This document shows positions 43,610 through 51,912 of a stretch of DNA of 64,000 bases, piece after piece (within the stretch, counting starts at the first letter, position 1; every line of letters starts with the position of its first letter). The notes beneath the pieces are model-generated. The model ran no database searches. It saw nothing but the letters and a program-made list of their open reading frames with translations, and had not been told where the DNA came from. This DNA is from Jeongeupia chitinilytica (GTDB lineage Bacteria; Pseudomonadota; Gammaproteobacteria; Burkholderiales; Chitinibacteraceae): contig NZ_BMYO01000004.1 in assembly GCF_014652315.1 (NCBI RefSeq), forward strand, positions 186,001-250,000. Reading direction: 5' to 3'. The position numbers were made by a program, and so were the translations under genes.

Positions 43610-44503
43610 TCAAGCGGCGGCGGGCGGCGCCGGCCGCGGCAGCGTGGCCCACAGGCTGGCGCCGACGATCAGTACGGCCCCCGCCCATGCCAGCGGCGTC
43701 AGGCGCTCGCCCAGCCAGACGGCGGCAAACAGTGCGCCGAACACCGGCTCGCTGCTCGTCAGCAGCGCAACCCGGGTCGGGCTGCCGCGGCGCACCGCCC
43801 AGTTCTGCGCGAAGAACGCGAAAATCGTGCAGAACAGCACCAGATACAGCGCGGACAGCCAGAACGCCGGTGCGACCGGCAAGGCCGGAAGGCCGTCCGC
43901 CGAGACCGTCAGCGCCACGGCGACGCTGCCTGCGCAAACCACACCGGCCTGAACGGCAGTCAGCGTCAGCATCGGCATCGCCTTGCCGTGGGTCAGCTTC
44001 TTGATCAGGCAGACATTGACCGCCCGCAGTACCGCGGCCGCCAGCATCAGCGCATCACCGAGGTTGAAACGCAGGCTGGCCGCGCTGCTGAGCATGGCCG
44101 CGCCGGCCAGCGACAGCAGCGCCGCGACGACGGCGCCCGGCTCGGGGCGACGGCGCAGCATCGCCCATTCGGCAAACGGCGTGAACACCACGCACAGGCT
44201 GATCAGCAAGGCGGCATTGGCCGCGCTGGTCAGCGCGACGCCGAAGGTCTCGCAGATGAAGATGCCCAGCAGGATCGCCCCGAGCGGCAGTCCGGCGCCC
44301 AGCGCGCCGCGACCGGCCGGTGTTGCCAGTTGCCGCAGCGACGGCAGCAGCAGCAGGAAGGTCAGCCCGAAGCGCACGGCCAGAAAACCGAGCACCGGGT
44401 AATAGACCAGCGCGCCCTTTGCGACGCCGTAGCTCGTGCCCCAGAGCATGGCGACCAGCAACAGCATCGCTTCGGCAGGAAAACGGGTCAGCAGACGGGG
44501 CAT
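43610..44503 (-). CDS. EamA-family (DMT) transporter
   Basis: A 297-residue ten-helix DMT exporter. Features: WGTSYGVAKGALVYYPVLG near the N-terminus, VALTSAANAALLISLCVVFTPFAE, and the C-terminal half with AQNWAVRRGSPTRVALLTSSEPVFGALFA. The substrate is unknown. It is divergent from the LysR gene at 44610 with a short dyad between them, so it is probably that regulator's target. It is a different lineage from the other EamA proteins in the window by sequence. Confidence 0.9.
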   Translation of the reverse strand: MPRLLTRFPAEAMLLLVAMLWGTSYGVAKGALVYYPVLGFLAVRFGLTFLLLLPSLRQLATPAGRGALGAGLPLGAILLGIFICETFGVALTSAANAALLISLCVVFTPFAEWAMLRRRPEPGAVVAALLSLAGAAMLSSAASLRFNLGDALMLAAAVLRAVNVCLIKKLTHGKAMPMLTLTAVQAGVVCAGSVAVALTVSADGLPALPVAPAFWLSALYLVLFCTIFAFFAQNWAVRRGSPTRVALLTSSEPVFGALFAAVWLGERLTPLAWAGAVLIVGASLWATLPRPAPPAAA

Positions 44504-44573
44504 GGCGCGGCTCGCGGAACGGGAATACGCGCAGCTTATGCCTTGCCGCCGGTCGCGATAATCGCCGACACTC

Positions 44574-44588
44574 GCACAATACTTGTGC
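44574..44588. promoter_or_regulatory. Dyad GCACAA-TAC-TTGTGC between EamA and LysR genes
   Basis: A perfect 6-bp inverted repeat with a 3-base centre lies 21 bases before the LysR start codon in the 106-base divergent gap. It is a candidate operator for autoregulation and for the exporter gene. Confidence 0.5.
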
Positions 44589-44609
44589 TTTAGCGGAACA
44601 AATCAGGCC

Positions 44610-45542
44610 ATGAACCACGGTGAACGCGGCACGTCCGGCGACTTCCTCGGCCTGCTCGACGACATGGCGGTCTTCGTCCGTGTCGTCGACGCCGGCAGCT
44701 TCTCGGCGGCCGCGCGCCAGCTCGGCAGCACGCCGTCGGCAGTCAGCCGGCAGATCGCCCGGCTCGAAACCGCGCTGGGCGCGCGCCTGCTCGAGCGCAC
44801 GACGCGCAAGCTGCGGCTGAGCGAGCCGGGCCGCGCCGCGCTGGCGCGCGCGCAGGACATGGTCGCCGCGGCACGGGCGGTGATGGCCGTCTCGAACGAA
44901 TTCATGGATGCGCCGCGCGGGCTGGTGCGGCTGAGCGCGCCCAACGCCTTCGCCCGCCAGGTCGTCCACCCGACGCTGCCGGCCTTTCTCGCCCGCCATC
45001 CCGACGTCGACGTGCAGCTGATCCTCACCGACCGCGATGTCGACCCGTACGAGGACGACGTCGACCTGGTGCTGCGCATCACCGAAACCCCGCCACCGGG
45101 GCTGGCCGCGCGCCCGCTGATGCGCATCCAGCACCTGCTGGTCGCCGCGCCGGCCTATCTGGCCGCCCGCGGCACGCCGGCGCATCCGCGCGAACTGGCC
45201 GGCCACAGCTGCATCTATCTGGGCGAAACGCCCGACGACGCGCGCTGGCAGTTCCGCCGCGACAAGGACGTTGCCACCGTGACCGTGCGCGGGCGCTACG
45301 TCGCCAACCACAGCGGGGTCCGGCTCGAGGCCGCGCTGTCGGGGCTCGGCATCGCCTGCCTGCCGCTGTTCACGGCGCGGGCCGCGCTGGCCGACGGCGC
45401 GCTGCTGCAGGTGCTGCCCGACTGGGTGTTCCACGCGCCGGCGTATCGCGGCACCGCGTGGCTGCTGTACCCGCCCAAGCGCCATCTGGCGCCCAAGGTG
45501 CGCGTGCTGATCGACCACCTGGCAACGCAACTGGCGCAGTGA
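44610..45542 (+). CDS. LysR-family transcriptional regulator
   Basis: A 310-residue regulator with the helix-turn-helix MAVFVRVVDAGSFSAAARQLGSTPSAVSRQIARLETALG and a CrgA-like substrate-binding domain (LVRLSAPNAFARQVVHPTLPAFLARHPDV). The start is ATG 44610; a TTG nine codons earlier is less likely. It is divergent from the EamA gene and convergent with the MBL-fold gene. Confidence 0.93.
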   Translation: MNHGERGTSGDFLGLLDDMAVFVRVVDAGSFSAAARQLGSTPSAVSRQIARLETALGARLLERTTRKLRLSEPGRAALARAQDMVAAARAVMAVSNEFMDAPRGLVRLSAPNAFARQVVHPTLPAFLARHPDVDVQLILTDRDVDPYEDDVDLVLRITETPPPGLAARPLMRIQHLLVAAPAYLAARGTPAHPRELAGHSCIYLGETPDDARWQFRRDKDVATVTVRGRYVANHSGVRLEAALSGLGIACLPLFTARAALADGALLQVLPDWVFHAPAYRGTAWLLYPPKRHLAPKVRVLIDHLATQLAQ

Positions 45543-45590
45543 GCATCGCCCGCTGCGCCAGTCACGACCGCCACGCGCAGCCGGCAGGGT

Positions 45591-46559
45591 TTACAGCTTC
45601 TTGCCGCTGTCCAGGTCGCGGTCGACCAGGCCGTACACGCTGTAGCCGATCATGTAGCTGAGCTTGTAGTCCGGGAAGCGTGCGCTGAAGCGGCGCTCCA
45701 GTTCCTTGTAATGACCGCCGGCCAGTTTCGGATCCTTCAGCTCGCCCTGGCGATCGCCGAGTTCGGCGACGTAATCGCGCACCAGCGTGTCGGCCTGTGC
45801 CAGATAGCGCTGCTGTTCCTTGACCGCTTCGGCCACGGTGATGAAGTCGCCACGACCGCCGTAGACTTTGGCGTTCGGCTTGCCGTTCGCCAGCGCGCTC
45901 AGTTCGCCCACCGCCGCCGACCACGCCTGCAGGTCCGGCTGCGGCTTGCCGTCGACCAGGCCGCCCTCGAGCCACAGGTGGGCCTTGGTGTGCAGCAGGT
46001 CGCCAACGATCAGGTCGCCGCTCTGGTCGACGCGCACCACCACCTGTTTGGTCGCGACGCCCGGGTGCTTCAGTTCGATCAGGCTGAGCGTTTCGCCCGA
46101 CTTGAGCTTGACCACTTTCGTGCCGACGAAGGTCGTCTTGACGTTCTCGAACGCCGGATAGGTGCCCGGCTTGAACGCCTTCGCGGTATTGACCCAGAAG
46201 TTCTCCTTGTAGGCGTGCACCTTGGGCATCTCGGCCGACACCGCCGCGCTGGTGATCGATTCGACGCCGAGCTTGTGAAGGTAAGGCAGGCCGTTGTACT
46301 TGTCCGGGTTCGGGTGGGTGACCACGACGCGGGTGATCGGCGACCTGGTCTCGCTCCTGATCTGCTTGACCATGGCTTCGGTCAGCGCCGGCACGAACTG
46401 GGTGTCGATGACGGTCACTTCCTTGCCGTCGTCATAGTAGAAGGTGTGGGTGTCGAAGCCGTTGGCGTCCGAGGTGTAGACGCCCAGCTTGCCGGCCAGG
46501 ACCAGCTGGCTGAGGACGGCGGCGGTCAGGCCCAGGGTGGCTTTGAGTGCGAACTTCAT
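45591..46559 (-). CDS. Exported metallo-beta-lactamase-fold protein with altered metal motif
   Basis: A 322-residue exported protein with a signal peptide (about 1-22). The beta-lactamase-like fold is seen in EVTVIDTQFVPALTEAMVKQI and RVVVTHPNPDKYNGLPYLHKLG. The metal motif H-x-H-x-D-H is here H82-P-N84-P-D86-K87, so two of the four usual ligands are replaced (His to Asn and His to Lys). The last third is helical, with a tyrosine-rich end. Catalysis as a normal dinuclear hydrolase is doubtful. The start ATG at 46559 has GGAGAAATCATC upstream. It is the last gene of the minus-strand run from the FAD monooxygenase. Confidence 0.85.
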   Translation of the reverse strand: MKFALKATLGLTAAVLSQLVLAGKLGVYTSDANGFDTHTFYYDDGKEVTVIDTQFVPALTEAMVKQIRSETRSPITRVVVTHPNPDKYNGLPYLHKLGVESITSAAVSAEMPKVHAYKENFWVNTAKAFKPGTYPAFENVKTTFVGTKVVKLKSGETLSLIELKHPGVATKQVVVRVDQSGDLIVGDLLHTKAHLWLEGGLVDGKPQPDLQAWSAAVGELSALANGKPNAKVYGGRGDFITVAEAVKEQQRYLAQADTLVRDYVAELGDRQGELKDPKLAGGHYKELERRFSARFPDYKLSYMIGYSVYGLVDRDLDSGKKL

Positions 46560-46632
46560 GATGATTTCTCCGGGGTTGGATCTTGTTTTGGTGATGGGTG
46601 GACCGAAGCTGGCCCGATGGATGAAACGGTGT

Positions 46633-47454
46633 TCAGTATTCGTGCCACGCCGACGCGGCCAGCGATGCGACCACCGGCATGCGCAGCACGGTGTCGTCCG
46701 GCACCGCCCGGCCCTTGAGGCGGATCGGCTCGCCGTGCGGGCTGCGGTCGGCAATCCGGCAGATGCTCAGGAATTCGCTCGCCGACAGCGCGGCATTGCC
46801 GACGAGCACGCCGTCGACACTGCCAAGGCACAGCACCTGTGCGGCGTTGTGCGCCTTGACGCTGCCGCCGTAGAGCACGCGGGTGCCGGCGCCGAGCACG
46901 TCCTTGATGAAACCGTGCATTTCGCTGATGTCGGCGGCGGTGGCGGTCACGCCGCCACCGATCGCCCACGACGGTTCGTAGGCGATGGCAAAGCGGTCGG
47001 TCGGTACGCCGGCGAGCAGCGACAGCTCGTCGACCATCTGCTGGTGCGCCTTGCCGCTTTCGCGCTGCGCCAGCGTCTCGCCGACGCAGTAGACCGGGTA
47101 AAGACCGGCATCGAGCGCGGCATGCAGCTTGCGGGCGGTGACTTCGCGGGTTTCGCCGTACATGCTGCGGCGCTCCGGGTGGCCGATCAGCACGAGGCGG
47201 CAGCCGAATTCCTTGAGCATGCCGGCCGAGATTTCACCGGTATGGCCGCCCGACGGATGCTCGCTGACGTTCTGCGCACCGAGCTTGATCCCCGATTGCG
47301 CCTCGCGCAGCAGCAGGTGCGCCGCGCCCAGGTAGGGATAGGGCAGGCACAGCCCCACCGTCGACCCCAGCCCTTCCTGCACCAGGGTCGGCACGACTTC
47401 GTGCAACAGATCGATGTTGCCGTTCATCTTCCAGTTGCCGATGACTGTTTTCAT
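46633..47454 (-). CDS. Divergent triosephosphate isomerase paralog
   Basis: A 273-residue TIM-barrel protein. The catalytic set is present: Lys9 in GNWKMNG, His92 in IGHPERR, Glu160 in YEPSWAIG, and YGGS at 195-198. Three family positions differ. Ser after the catalytic His is Pro93, loop 6 has Ser162 where Val is usual, and the phosphate-binding Gly-Gly near the end is Gly-Asn (VGNAAL). A 35-residue C-terminal extension follows. It probably acts on a triose phosphate or a related phosphorylated ketose, perhaps with altered efficiency or specificity. It lies between an EamA exporter and the MBL-like gene, unlike housekeeping tpiA, which usually stands with secG or gap. Confidence 0.9.
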   Translation of the reverse strand: MKTVIGNWKMNGNIDLLHEVVPTLVQEGLGSTVGLCLPYPYLGAAHLLLREAQSGIKLGAQNVSEHPSGGHTGEISAGMLKEFGCRLVLIGHPERRSMYGETREVTARKLHAALDAGLYPVYCVGETLAQRESGKAHQQMVDELSLLAGVPTDRFAIAYEPSWAIGGGVTATAADISEMHGFIKDVLGAGTRVLYGGSVKAHNAAQVLCLGSVDGVLVGNAALSASEFLSICRIADRSPHGEPIRLKGRAVPDDTVLRMPVVASLAASAWHEY

Positions 47455-47516
47455 GATTCTGCATTCCTTGGAAAACCGGTGCGTCGGGCGCGGTCCGGGC
47501 CGCGACGCACCGGAGG

Positions 47517-48437
47517 CTATTTGGCGGCCTTGGCGCCCAGTCCCATCTTGCGGGCCTGGATGCTCAGGGCGACGATGATCAACAGGGTGCCGATCATCTC
47601 GCTGCCGTTGGGCACGCTGCCCTTGGCCGCGCTGATCAGCAGCGCCGAGACCGGTACCAGGTTGATGAAGACGATGCCGTGTACGGCGCCGAGCGTGCGC
47701 ACGCCCTTGTTGAAGGCCAGCGCGGCCAGCACGGTACCGACGACGACGATGTAGAGGATCGGCGGGATTGCGGCGATCAGGTCGGCCGGATCGGGACGGT
47801 TGGCGTAGCCGAGCAGCGTCGCGACCACGGCGAAGGCGAACAGGCCCGGCAGCGCCAGAATCGCGGTGAAGGTCGTGTACTCGATCACCGACAGCTTCGA
47901 GACGCTGGCCTGGCCGCGGGTGTACATGATCCAGCCCACGGTGCCGACAAAGGCGATCAGGTCACCGAAAGCGGTGCTGTGACCGGCACCGGTACTGCTG
48001 CGCCACACGCCGGACACCAGCGAGACGCCGAAGATCGCCAGTGCCACGACGCACCATGCCCACAGCTGCGGACGCTGGCGCTCGAACACCCAGCGCATCA
48101 GCAAGGTCGTGATCGGCATCGTCGCCATGATCACCGCGCCGTGCGACGGCACCGAGTACGACAGGCCGATGAACACCAGGATGCCGAACATGCCGTAGCC
48201 CATCAGCCCGAGGCTGGCGAGACGGCGCCAGTGCTCGCGCAGCAGCTCCCAGCGGACCTTGCCCTGCAGCATCAGGATGCCGCACAGCAGCAGCGAGGCA
48301 CCGGTGTAGCGGACGACGGTGAACCAGAACGGGTCGACGTTGTTGAGGACGAGCTTGCCGGCGTGGAACAGGCCGCCCCAGGCGGCGGTGGCAAACAGCA
48401 GGGCCAGCATCGCGGCCCAACGGGAAACATTGGTCAT
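47517..48437 (-). CDS. EamA-family (DMT) exporter in the AfsA-associated cluster
   Basis: A 306-residue ten-helix DMT transporter: FATAAWGGLFHAGKLVLNNVDPFWFTVVRY at the N-terminus, SYSVPSHGAVIMATMPITTLLMRWVFERQRP in the middle, and FNKGVRTLGAVHGIVFINLVPVSALLIS in the second half. The start ATG at 48437 follows a GAGAG site. It is co-oriented with the HAD phosphatase (71 bases upstream) and the TIM paralog (62 bases downstream). If the cluster makes a small molecule, this is its likely exporter; this is inference. Confidence 0.9.
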   Translation of the reverse strand: MTNVSRWAAMLALLFATAAWGGLFHAGKLVLNNVDPFWFTVVRYTGASLLLCGILMLQGKVRWELLREHWRRLASLGLMGYGMFGILVFIGLSYSVPSHGAVIMATMPITTLLMRWVFERQRPQLWAWCVVALAIFGVSLVSGVWRSSTGAGHSTAFGDLIAFVGTVGWIMYTRGQASVSKLSVIEYTTFTAILALPGLFAFAVVATLLGYANRPDPADLIAAIPPILYIVVVGTVLAALAFNKGVRTLGAVHGIVFINLVPVSALLISAAKGSVPNGSEMIGTLLIIVALSIQARKMGLGAKAAK

Positions 48438-48508
48438 TTCATTCTCTCGATCGGATGGGGGAAACGGTGCGCGGCACCACGGGTACCGCGCGGGGTCTGG
48501 AACGGGTG

Positions 48509-49204
48509 CTAGACGTGCAATGCTTCGAGCACCTCCTCGTCTTCGTTCAGCGCCAGCAGCGGCCAGCCGCGGTGCGCCGCGACTTCCTCGAGCGCTGCGT
48601 CGCCCCGGACGACGTAGGTGCGGCCGGTCTGGAACAGCATCGGCAGGTCGGTGATGTGGTCGCCGCAGCCGACGCAATCGGCCAGGTCGATGCCCTGCTC
48701 GGCCGCGTACCGGCGCACGGCGACTCCCTTGCCGTCGCCGATCATCTGCAGGCCGTCGATCTGGCCGGTGTAAAACCCGTCGCGGACTTCCAGCGTCGTC
48801 GCCAGGCAGGCATCGAAGCGGAGGTGACGCATCAGCGGCGCGAGAATCTCGTGGCTCGAGCCGGAGACCGCCACCAGCAGGTAGCCTTCGGCGCGCAGCG
48901 CTTCGGCCAGCGCCAGCGCCGAGCCGATCCACATCTCGTCGCCGAACTCGCCCTGCAGATGCGCGAACCAGGCTTCGGCAATCGCCTTCAGTACCGCCTG
49001 GTTGCGGCCGGAAAAGCTCTGGTAGAACAGCCGGTTGAGGAACTGGCGGTCCTGCCGTTGCGGATGGCCGTGCAGCATCTGCACGAAGTCCGAGTACGCA
49101 TCGCCGCCGTCGGTGCGCGCGTAGTAGTACTGCTGGAACGAGAACATCGACTTGAGGTTCAGCAGCGTGTTGTCGACATCGAAGAAGGCCGCTTTACGCT
49201 TCAT
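48509..49204 (-). CDS. HAD-IB family hydrolase (putative phosphatase)
   Basis: A 231-residue haloacid dehalogenase-type hydrolase of the phosphoserine-phosphatase-like IB group. Motif I is FFDVDNTLLNL, with nucleophile Asp9 and acid/base Asp11. Motif II is VAVSGSSHEI, motif III has the Lys in IGDGKGVAV, and motif IV is CVGCGDHITDLPML. A helical cap lies between motifs I and II. The start ATG at 49204 is 10 bases after AGGAG and overlaps the end of the FAD monooxygenase gene by 11 bases, so the two are coupled. The substrate is unknown. In butenolide and furan pathways a HAD phosphatase removes phosphate from the condensed intermediate, an attractive role here. Confidence 0.88.
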   Translation of the reverse strand: MKRKAAFFDVDNTLLNLKSMFSFQQYYYARTDGGDAYSDFVQMLHGHPQRQDRQFLNRLFYQSFSGRNQAVLKAIAEAWFAHLQGEFGDEMWIGSALALAEALRAEGYLLVAVSGSSHEILAPLMRHLRFDACLATTLEVRDGFYTGQIDGLQMIGDGKGVAVRRYAAEQGIDLADCVGCGDHITDLPMLFQTGRTYVVRGDAALEEVAAHRGWPLLALNEDEEVLEALHV

Positions 49205-50876
49205 GGCAGACCCGCTCCTCATGACGTGCCGGACTGGCCGGAATGGTGGCGAACCGGGCCTGGCCGAAGTAGTGCGACACCGCGTCGAGCGACCATTCGC
49301 GGGCCGACAGTGCGGTAAAGCCGTCCGGCCGGACCAGCACCAGCGCCTGCTCGGTCACGTCGAAGGCTTCGAACACGCTGCTCAGCCGGTCCTCGATGAG
49401 GTCGATCCCCTTGGGCATCGGCGCCTCGATGGCCTCGACCTCGCGCGTCACCACCTTGACCCGCAGGTAAGGCAGGTGCGGCAACCGTTGCGATCCGAAG
49501 ACCTGCAACTGGCGCATCGTGGTGTTGTCGAGCCGGTTGGTCACCAGCATCAGCGTGTAGTGGGTACCGTGGATCAGGCTGGCGAGCGGCTTGTAGCCCT
49601 GACCGTCGGCAATCCAGGCGTGCGGGACCCGTGCCCCGGCCTGCGGCACGCCTTTCACCGACGCCTGCGCGCCGTCGTAGGTCTGCATCAGCCCGGCCAG
49701 CAGTCGCGGCAGCTGTTCCTGTACCTTGGCCGTCGGGTTGTACCAGCGCGTCAGCAGCCGGCGCATCATCCGGCGATGCCATGCCGTGGCGGTGATGTAT
49801 TCGGTGGTTTTCGTGGTGATCGTCGCGATCAGCCTGGCGATCGCCTCGCGCTCGTCGCGATAGCTGTCGATCAGCTCGTCCGGTGCCCAGCCCTTCTCGA
49901 CGTAGGCCAGCTTCCAGGCCAGGTTGAACGCATCCTGGAAGCCGGTGTTCAGGCCCTGGGCGCCCAGCGGGCTGAACAGGTGGAAGGCGTCACCGACCAG
50001 GATCGTCCTGCCCTTCAGGCAGGTTTCGGCACGGCGGTGGTAGAACGGTGCGCACGTCAGCCATTCGGGCGAATGCACGCGCATATTGCCCGGCCCCTGC
50101 CGGTCGACGATGGCCTGCAGTTCGGCCAGCGTGGCCTTGGGCTTTTCGCTGCCCTGGAAGTCCTCGAACCGCTTCCCGGTCTGGGCAATGATCCGGTGCA
50201 GGCCGTCGGGCATCGGCACCAGCAGCATGTAACCGTGTCTGGACAGGAAGAACTGCAGCTCGTGCTTGGGACCGGCCCAGTCGACCTTGACGTCGCCGAG
50301 GATGAACGATTTGCCGTAGTCGCCGCCCGGAAAGTCGATCCCGGCCATCTCGCGCACGGCGCTGCGGCTGCCGTCGGCGCCGATCAGCCAGTTGCAGCTC
50401 ACCAGTTCCTCGCTGCCGTCGGCATGCTGCAGGCGGACCCGCGCCTTGCCGTCGGCACCGTCGCGCTCGCCGAGCTGCTCGATGTCGACCAGCCGCGTGT
50501 TCCACTCGACCCGCCCGCCCAGACTGATCAGCCGCGCCAGCAGCGTCCGCTCCGTGCTGCTTTGCGGCAAACCTACAACAAAAGAATATGCCGATGAAAT
50601 ATTTGTAAACTTTGCCCGCATAATCGTTTGATTGTTGTCAACCAAGCGAAAGGAATGCATCGGATGCCCCTGGCTGAGCAACTGCTCGGTCACGCCGAGC
50701 GCATGCATGCTCTCCAGTGTCCGCGCATGGACGCCAACCGCCTTCGAATACGGCGTCGGCGCGTCGTTTTTCTCGACGACCCGGACCGCAATCCCTTGTT
50801 GGCGCAGCAATGCTGCAGTCGCCATGCCCACCGGACCGGCACCGATCACTAAAACAGGAACGAAACTTTTATGCAC
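49194..50876 (-). CDS. FAD-dependent monooxygenase (PheA/TfdB/UbiH family)
   Basis: A 560-residue flavoprotein hydroxylase. The FAD Rossmann motif LVIGAGPVGMATAALL is at the N-terminus, the second FAD motif GADGSRSAVREM is in the middle, and VGDAFHLFSPLGAQGLNTGFQDAFNL is the ribityl-binding motif. A C-terminal thioredoxin-like domain (about 400-550) is the kind seen in phenol 2-monooxygenase-type enzymes. The GTG start at 50876 gives MHKSFVPVLVIGAGPVG; the ribosome site is weak. A less GC-rich stretch (about 50560-50640) lies within the gene. It is divergent from a LysR gene and overlaps the HAD phosphatase gene. The substrate is probably an aromatic or polyketide-like compound. Confidence 0.9.
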   Translation of the reverse strand: MHKSFVPVLVIGAGPVGMATAALLRQQGIAVRVVEKNDAPTPYSKAVGVHARTLESMHALGVTEQLLSQGHPMHSFRLVDNNQTIMRAKFTNISSAYSFVVGLPQSSTERTLLARLISLGGRVEWNTRLVDIEQLGERDGADGKARVRLQHADGSEELVSCNWLIGADGSRSAVREMAGIDFPGGDYGKSFILGDVKVDWAGPKHELQFFLSRHGYMLLVPMPDGLHRIIAQTGKRFEDFQGSEKPKATLAELQAIVDRQGPGNMRVHSPEWLTCAPFYHRRAETCLKGRTILVGDAFHLFSPLGAQGLNTGFQDAFNLAWKLAYVEKGWAPDELIDSYRDEREAIARLIATITTKTTEYITATAWHRRMMRRLLTRWYNPTAKVQEQLPRLLAGLMQTYDGAQASVKGVPQAGARVPHAWIADGQGYKPLASLIHGTHYTLMLVTNRLDNTTMRQLQVFGSQRLPHLPYLRVKVVTREVEAIEAPMPKGIDLIEDRLSSVFEAFDVTEQALVLVRPDGFTALSAREWSLDAVSHYFGQARFATIPASPARHEERVCHEA

Positions 50877-50974
50877 TTTGCAGCCCGACCCTAAAAAGTT
50901 GATTCTTCGTTCTGAGCAGCCGTTTCATCTGGCCTTATTGCCCGAACCCGTACTTTCAAATTCAAACTGCGCCC

Positions 50975-51889
50975 ATGAGCAACAGCCTGAGACCCATTGA
51001 CCTCAATCTCTTCAAGGTCCTGCTTTCCATTTACAACCAGCGCAATCTGACGCATGCCGGCAAACAGCTGGCGATGACGCAGCCTGCGGTCAGTCGCGCC
51101 CTGGAGCGATTGAATTACATTTTCAACGAGCGCCTTTTCGTCCGGATTGATGGCGAAATGCGCCCGACACGTACCACCGAAATGATTGCCCCTCTGGTCT
51201 TCGAAGGCATGGCCCTGCTGGAAGCCGCCGTGAACATGGCTTCCGGCTTCGACCCCAAACACATTTCGACTTCGCTGAAACTCGGGCTGAACGATTACGG
51301 CATTGCCATCGTGTTGCCCAAACTCGTACAACGCGTCAGCGATCAGGCCCCTTCCGTCTTTCTGACCACGATGCCGGCGACCTATCAGGATGCGCACGAA
51401 CTGATCGAGCGTTCCGAAATCGACTGCGCGATCGTTTCTTCTTTGCCGGCCTGCAATCGTCTGGCGACCGATCCCTTATTCCGCGAGGATTACGTTGCGG
51501 TCTGTTCCAATCAGCATCCGGCCATTTCCGACGGGCTGGACCTGAACCAATTTCTCGCCGCGGAACATTTGCTGGTTTCCTACAAGGGCCATTTATCCGG
51601 CTGGGTCGACGAACGCCTGGCCGAAATGGGCAGGAAACGTCGCGTCGTCGGTTCGGTCCACAGCTTCAATGCGATACCGGAACTGCTCTGCCAACGACCT
51701 TACCTGTGCGTCTTGCCGCGCCGGCTCGCGCAGCATTTCGCCAAGGCCTATCCGTTACGGATCAACGAACTGCCCTTCCCCAGCGAAAACCACCTGTTCC
51801 ACTTCATCCGCCTGCGCCACCTCACCAAGAATCCGATTTCCAACTGGATTCGCGATCAGGTCGTCGACACCTGCCAGGAACTCGTCTAG
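50975..51889 (+). CDS. LysR-family transcriptional regulator, cluster regulator candidate
   Basis: A 304-residue regulator resembling NodD/NahR-type LysR proteins: IDLNLFKVLLSIYNQRNLTHAGKQLAMTQPAVSRALERLNYIF in the winged helix, then a substrate-binding domain. Codon usage is clearly less GC-rich than its neighbours. It is divergent from the FAD monooxygenase operon (98-base gap) and convergent with the AfsA-like gene (23-base gap), the position expected of a regulator of the surrounding genes. The start ATG at 50975 has no strong ribosome site. Confidence 0.93.
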   Translation: MSNSLRPIDLNLFKVLLSIYNQRNLTHAGKQLAMTQPAVSRALERLNYIFNERLFVRIDGEMRPTRTTEMIAPLVFEGMALLEAAVNMASGFDPKHISTSLKLGLNDYGIAIVLPKLVQRVSDQAPSVFLTTMPATYQDAHELIERSEIDCAIVSSLPACNRLATDPLFREDYVAVCSNQHPAISDGLDLNQFLAAEHLLVSYKGHLSGWVDERLAEMGRKRRVVGSVHSFNAIPELLCQRPYLCVLPRRLAQHFAKAYPLRINELPFPSENHLFHFIRLRHLTKNPISNWIRDQVVDTCQELV

Positions 51890-51912
51890 GCCGACGACCC
51901 GGGCGGACGGCA

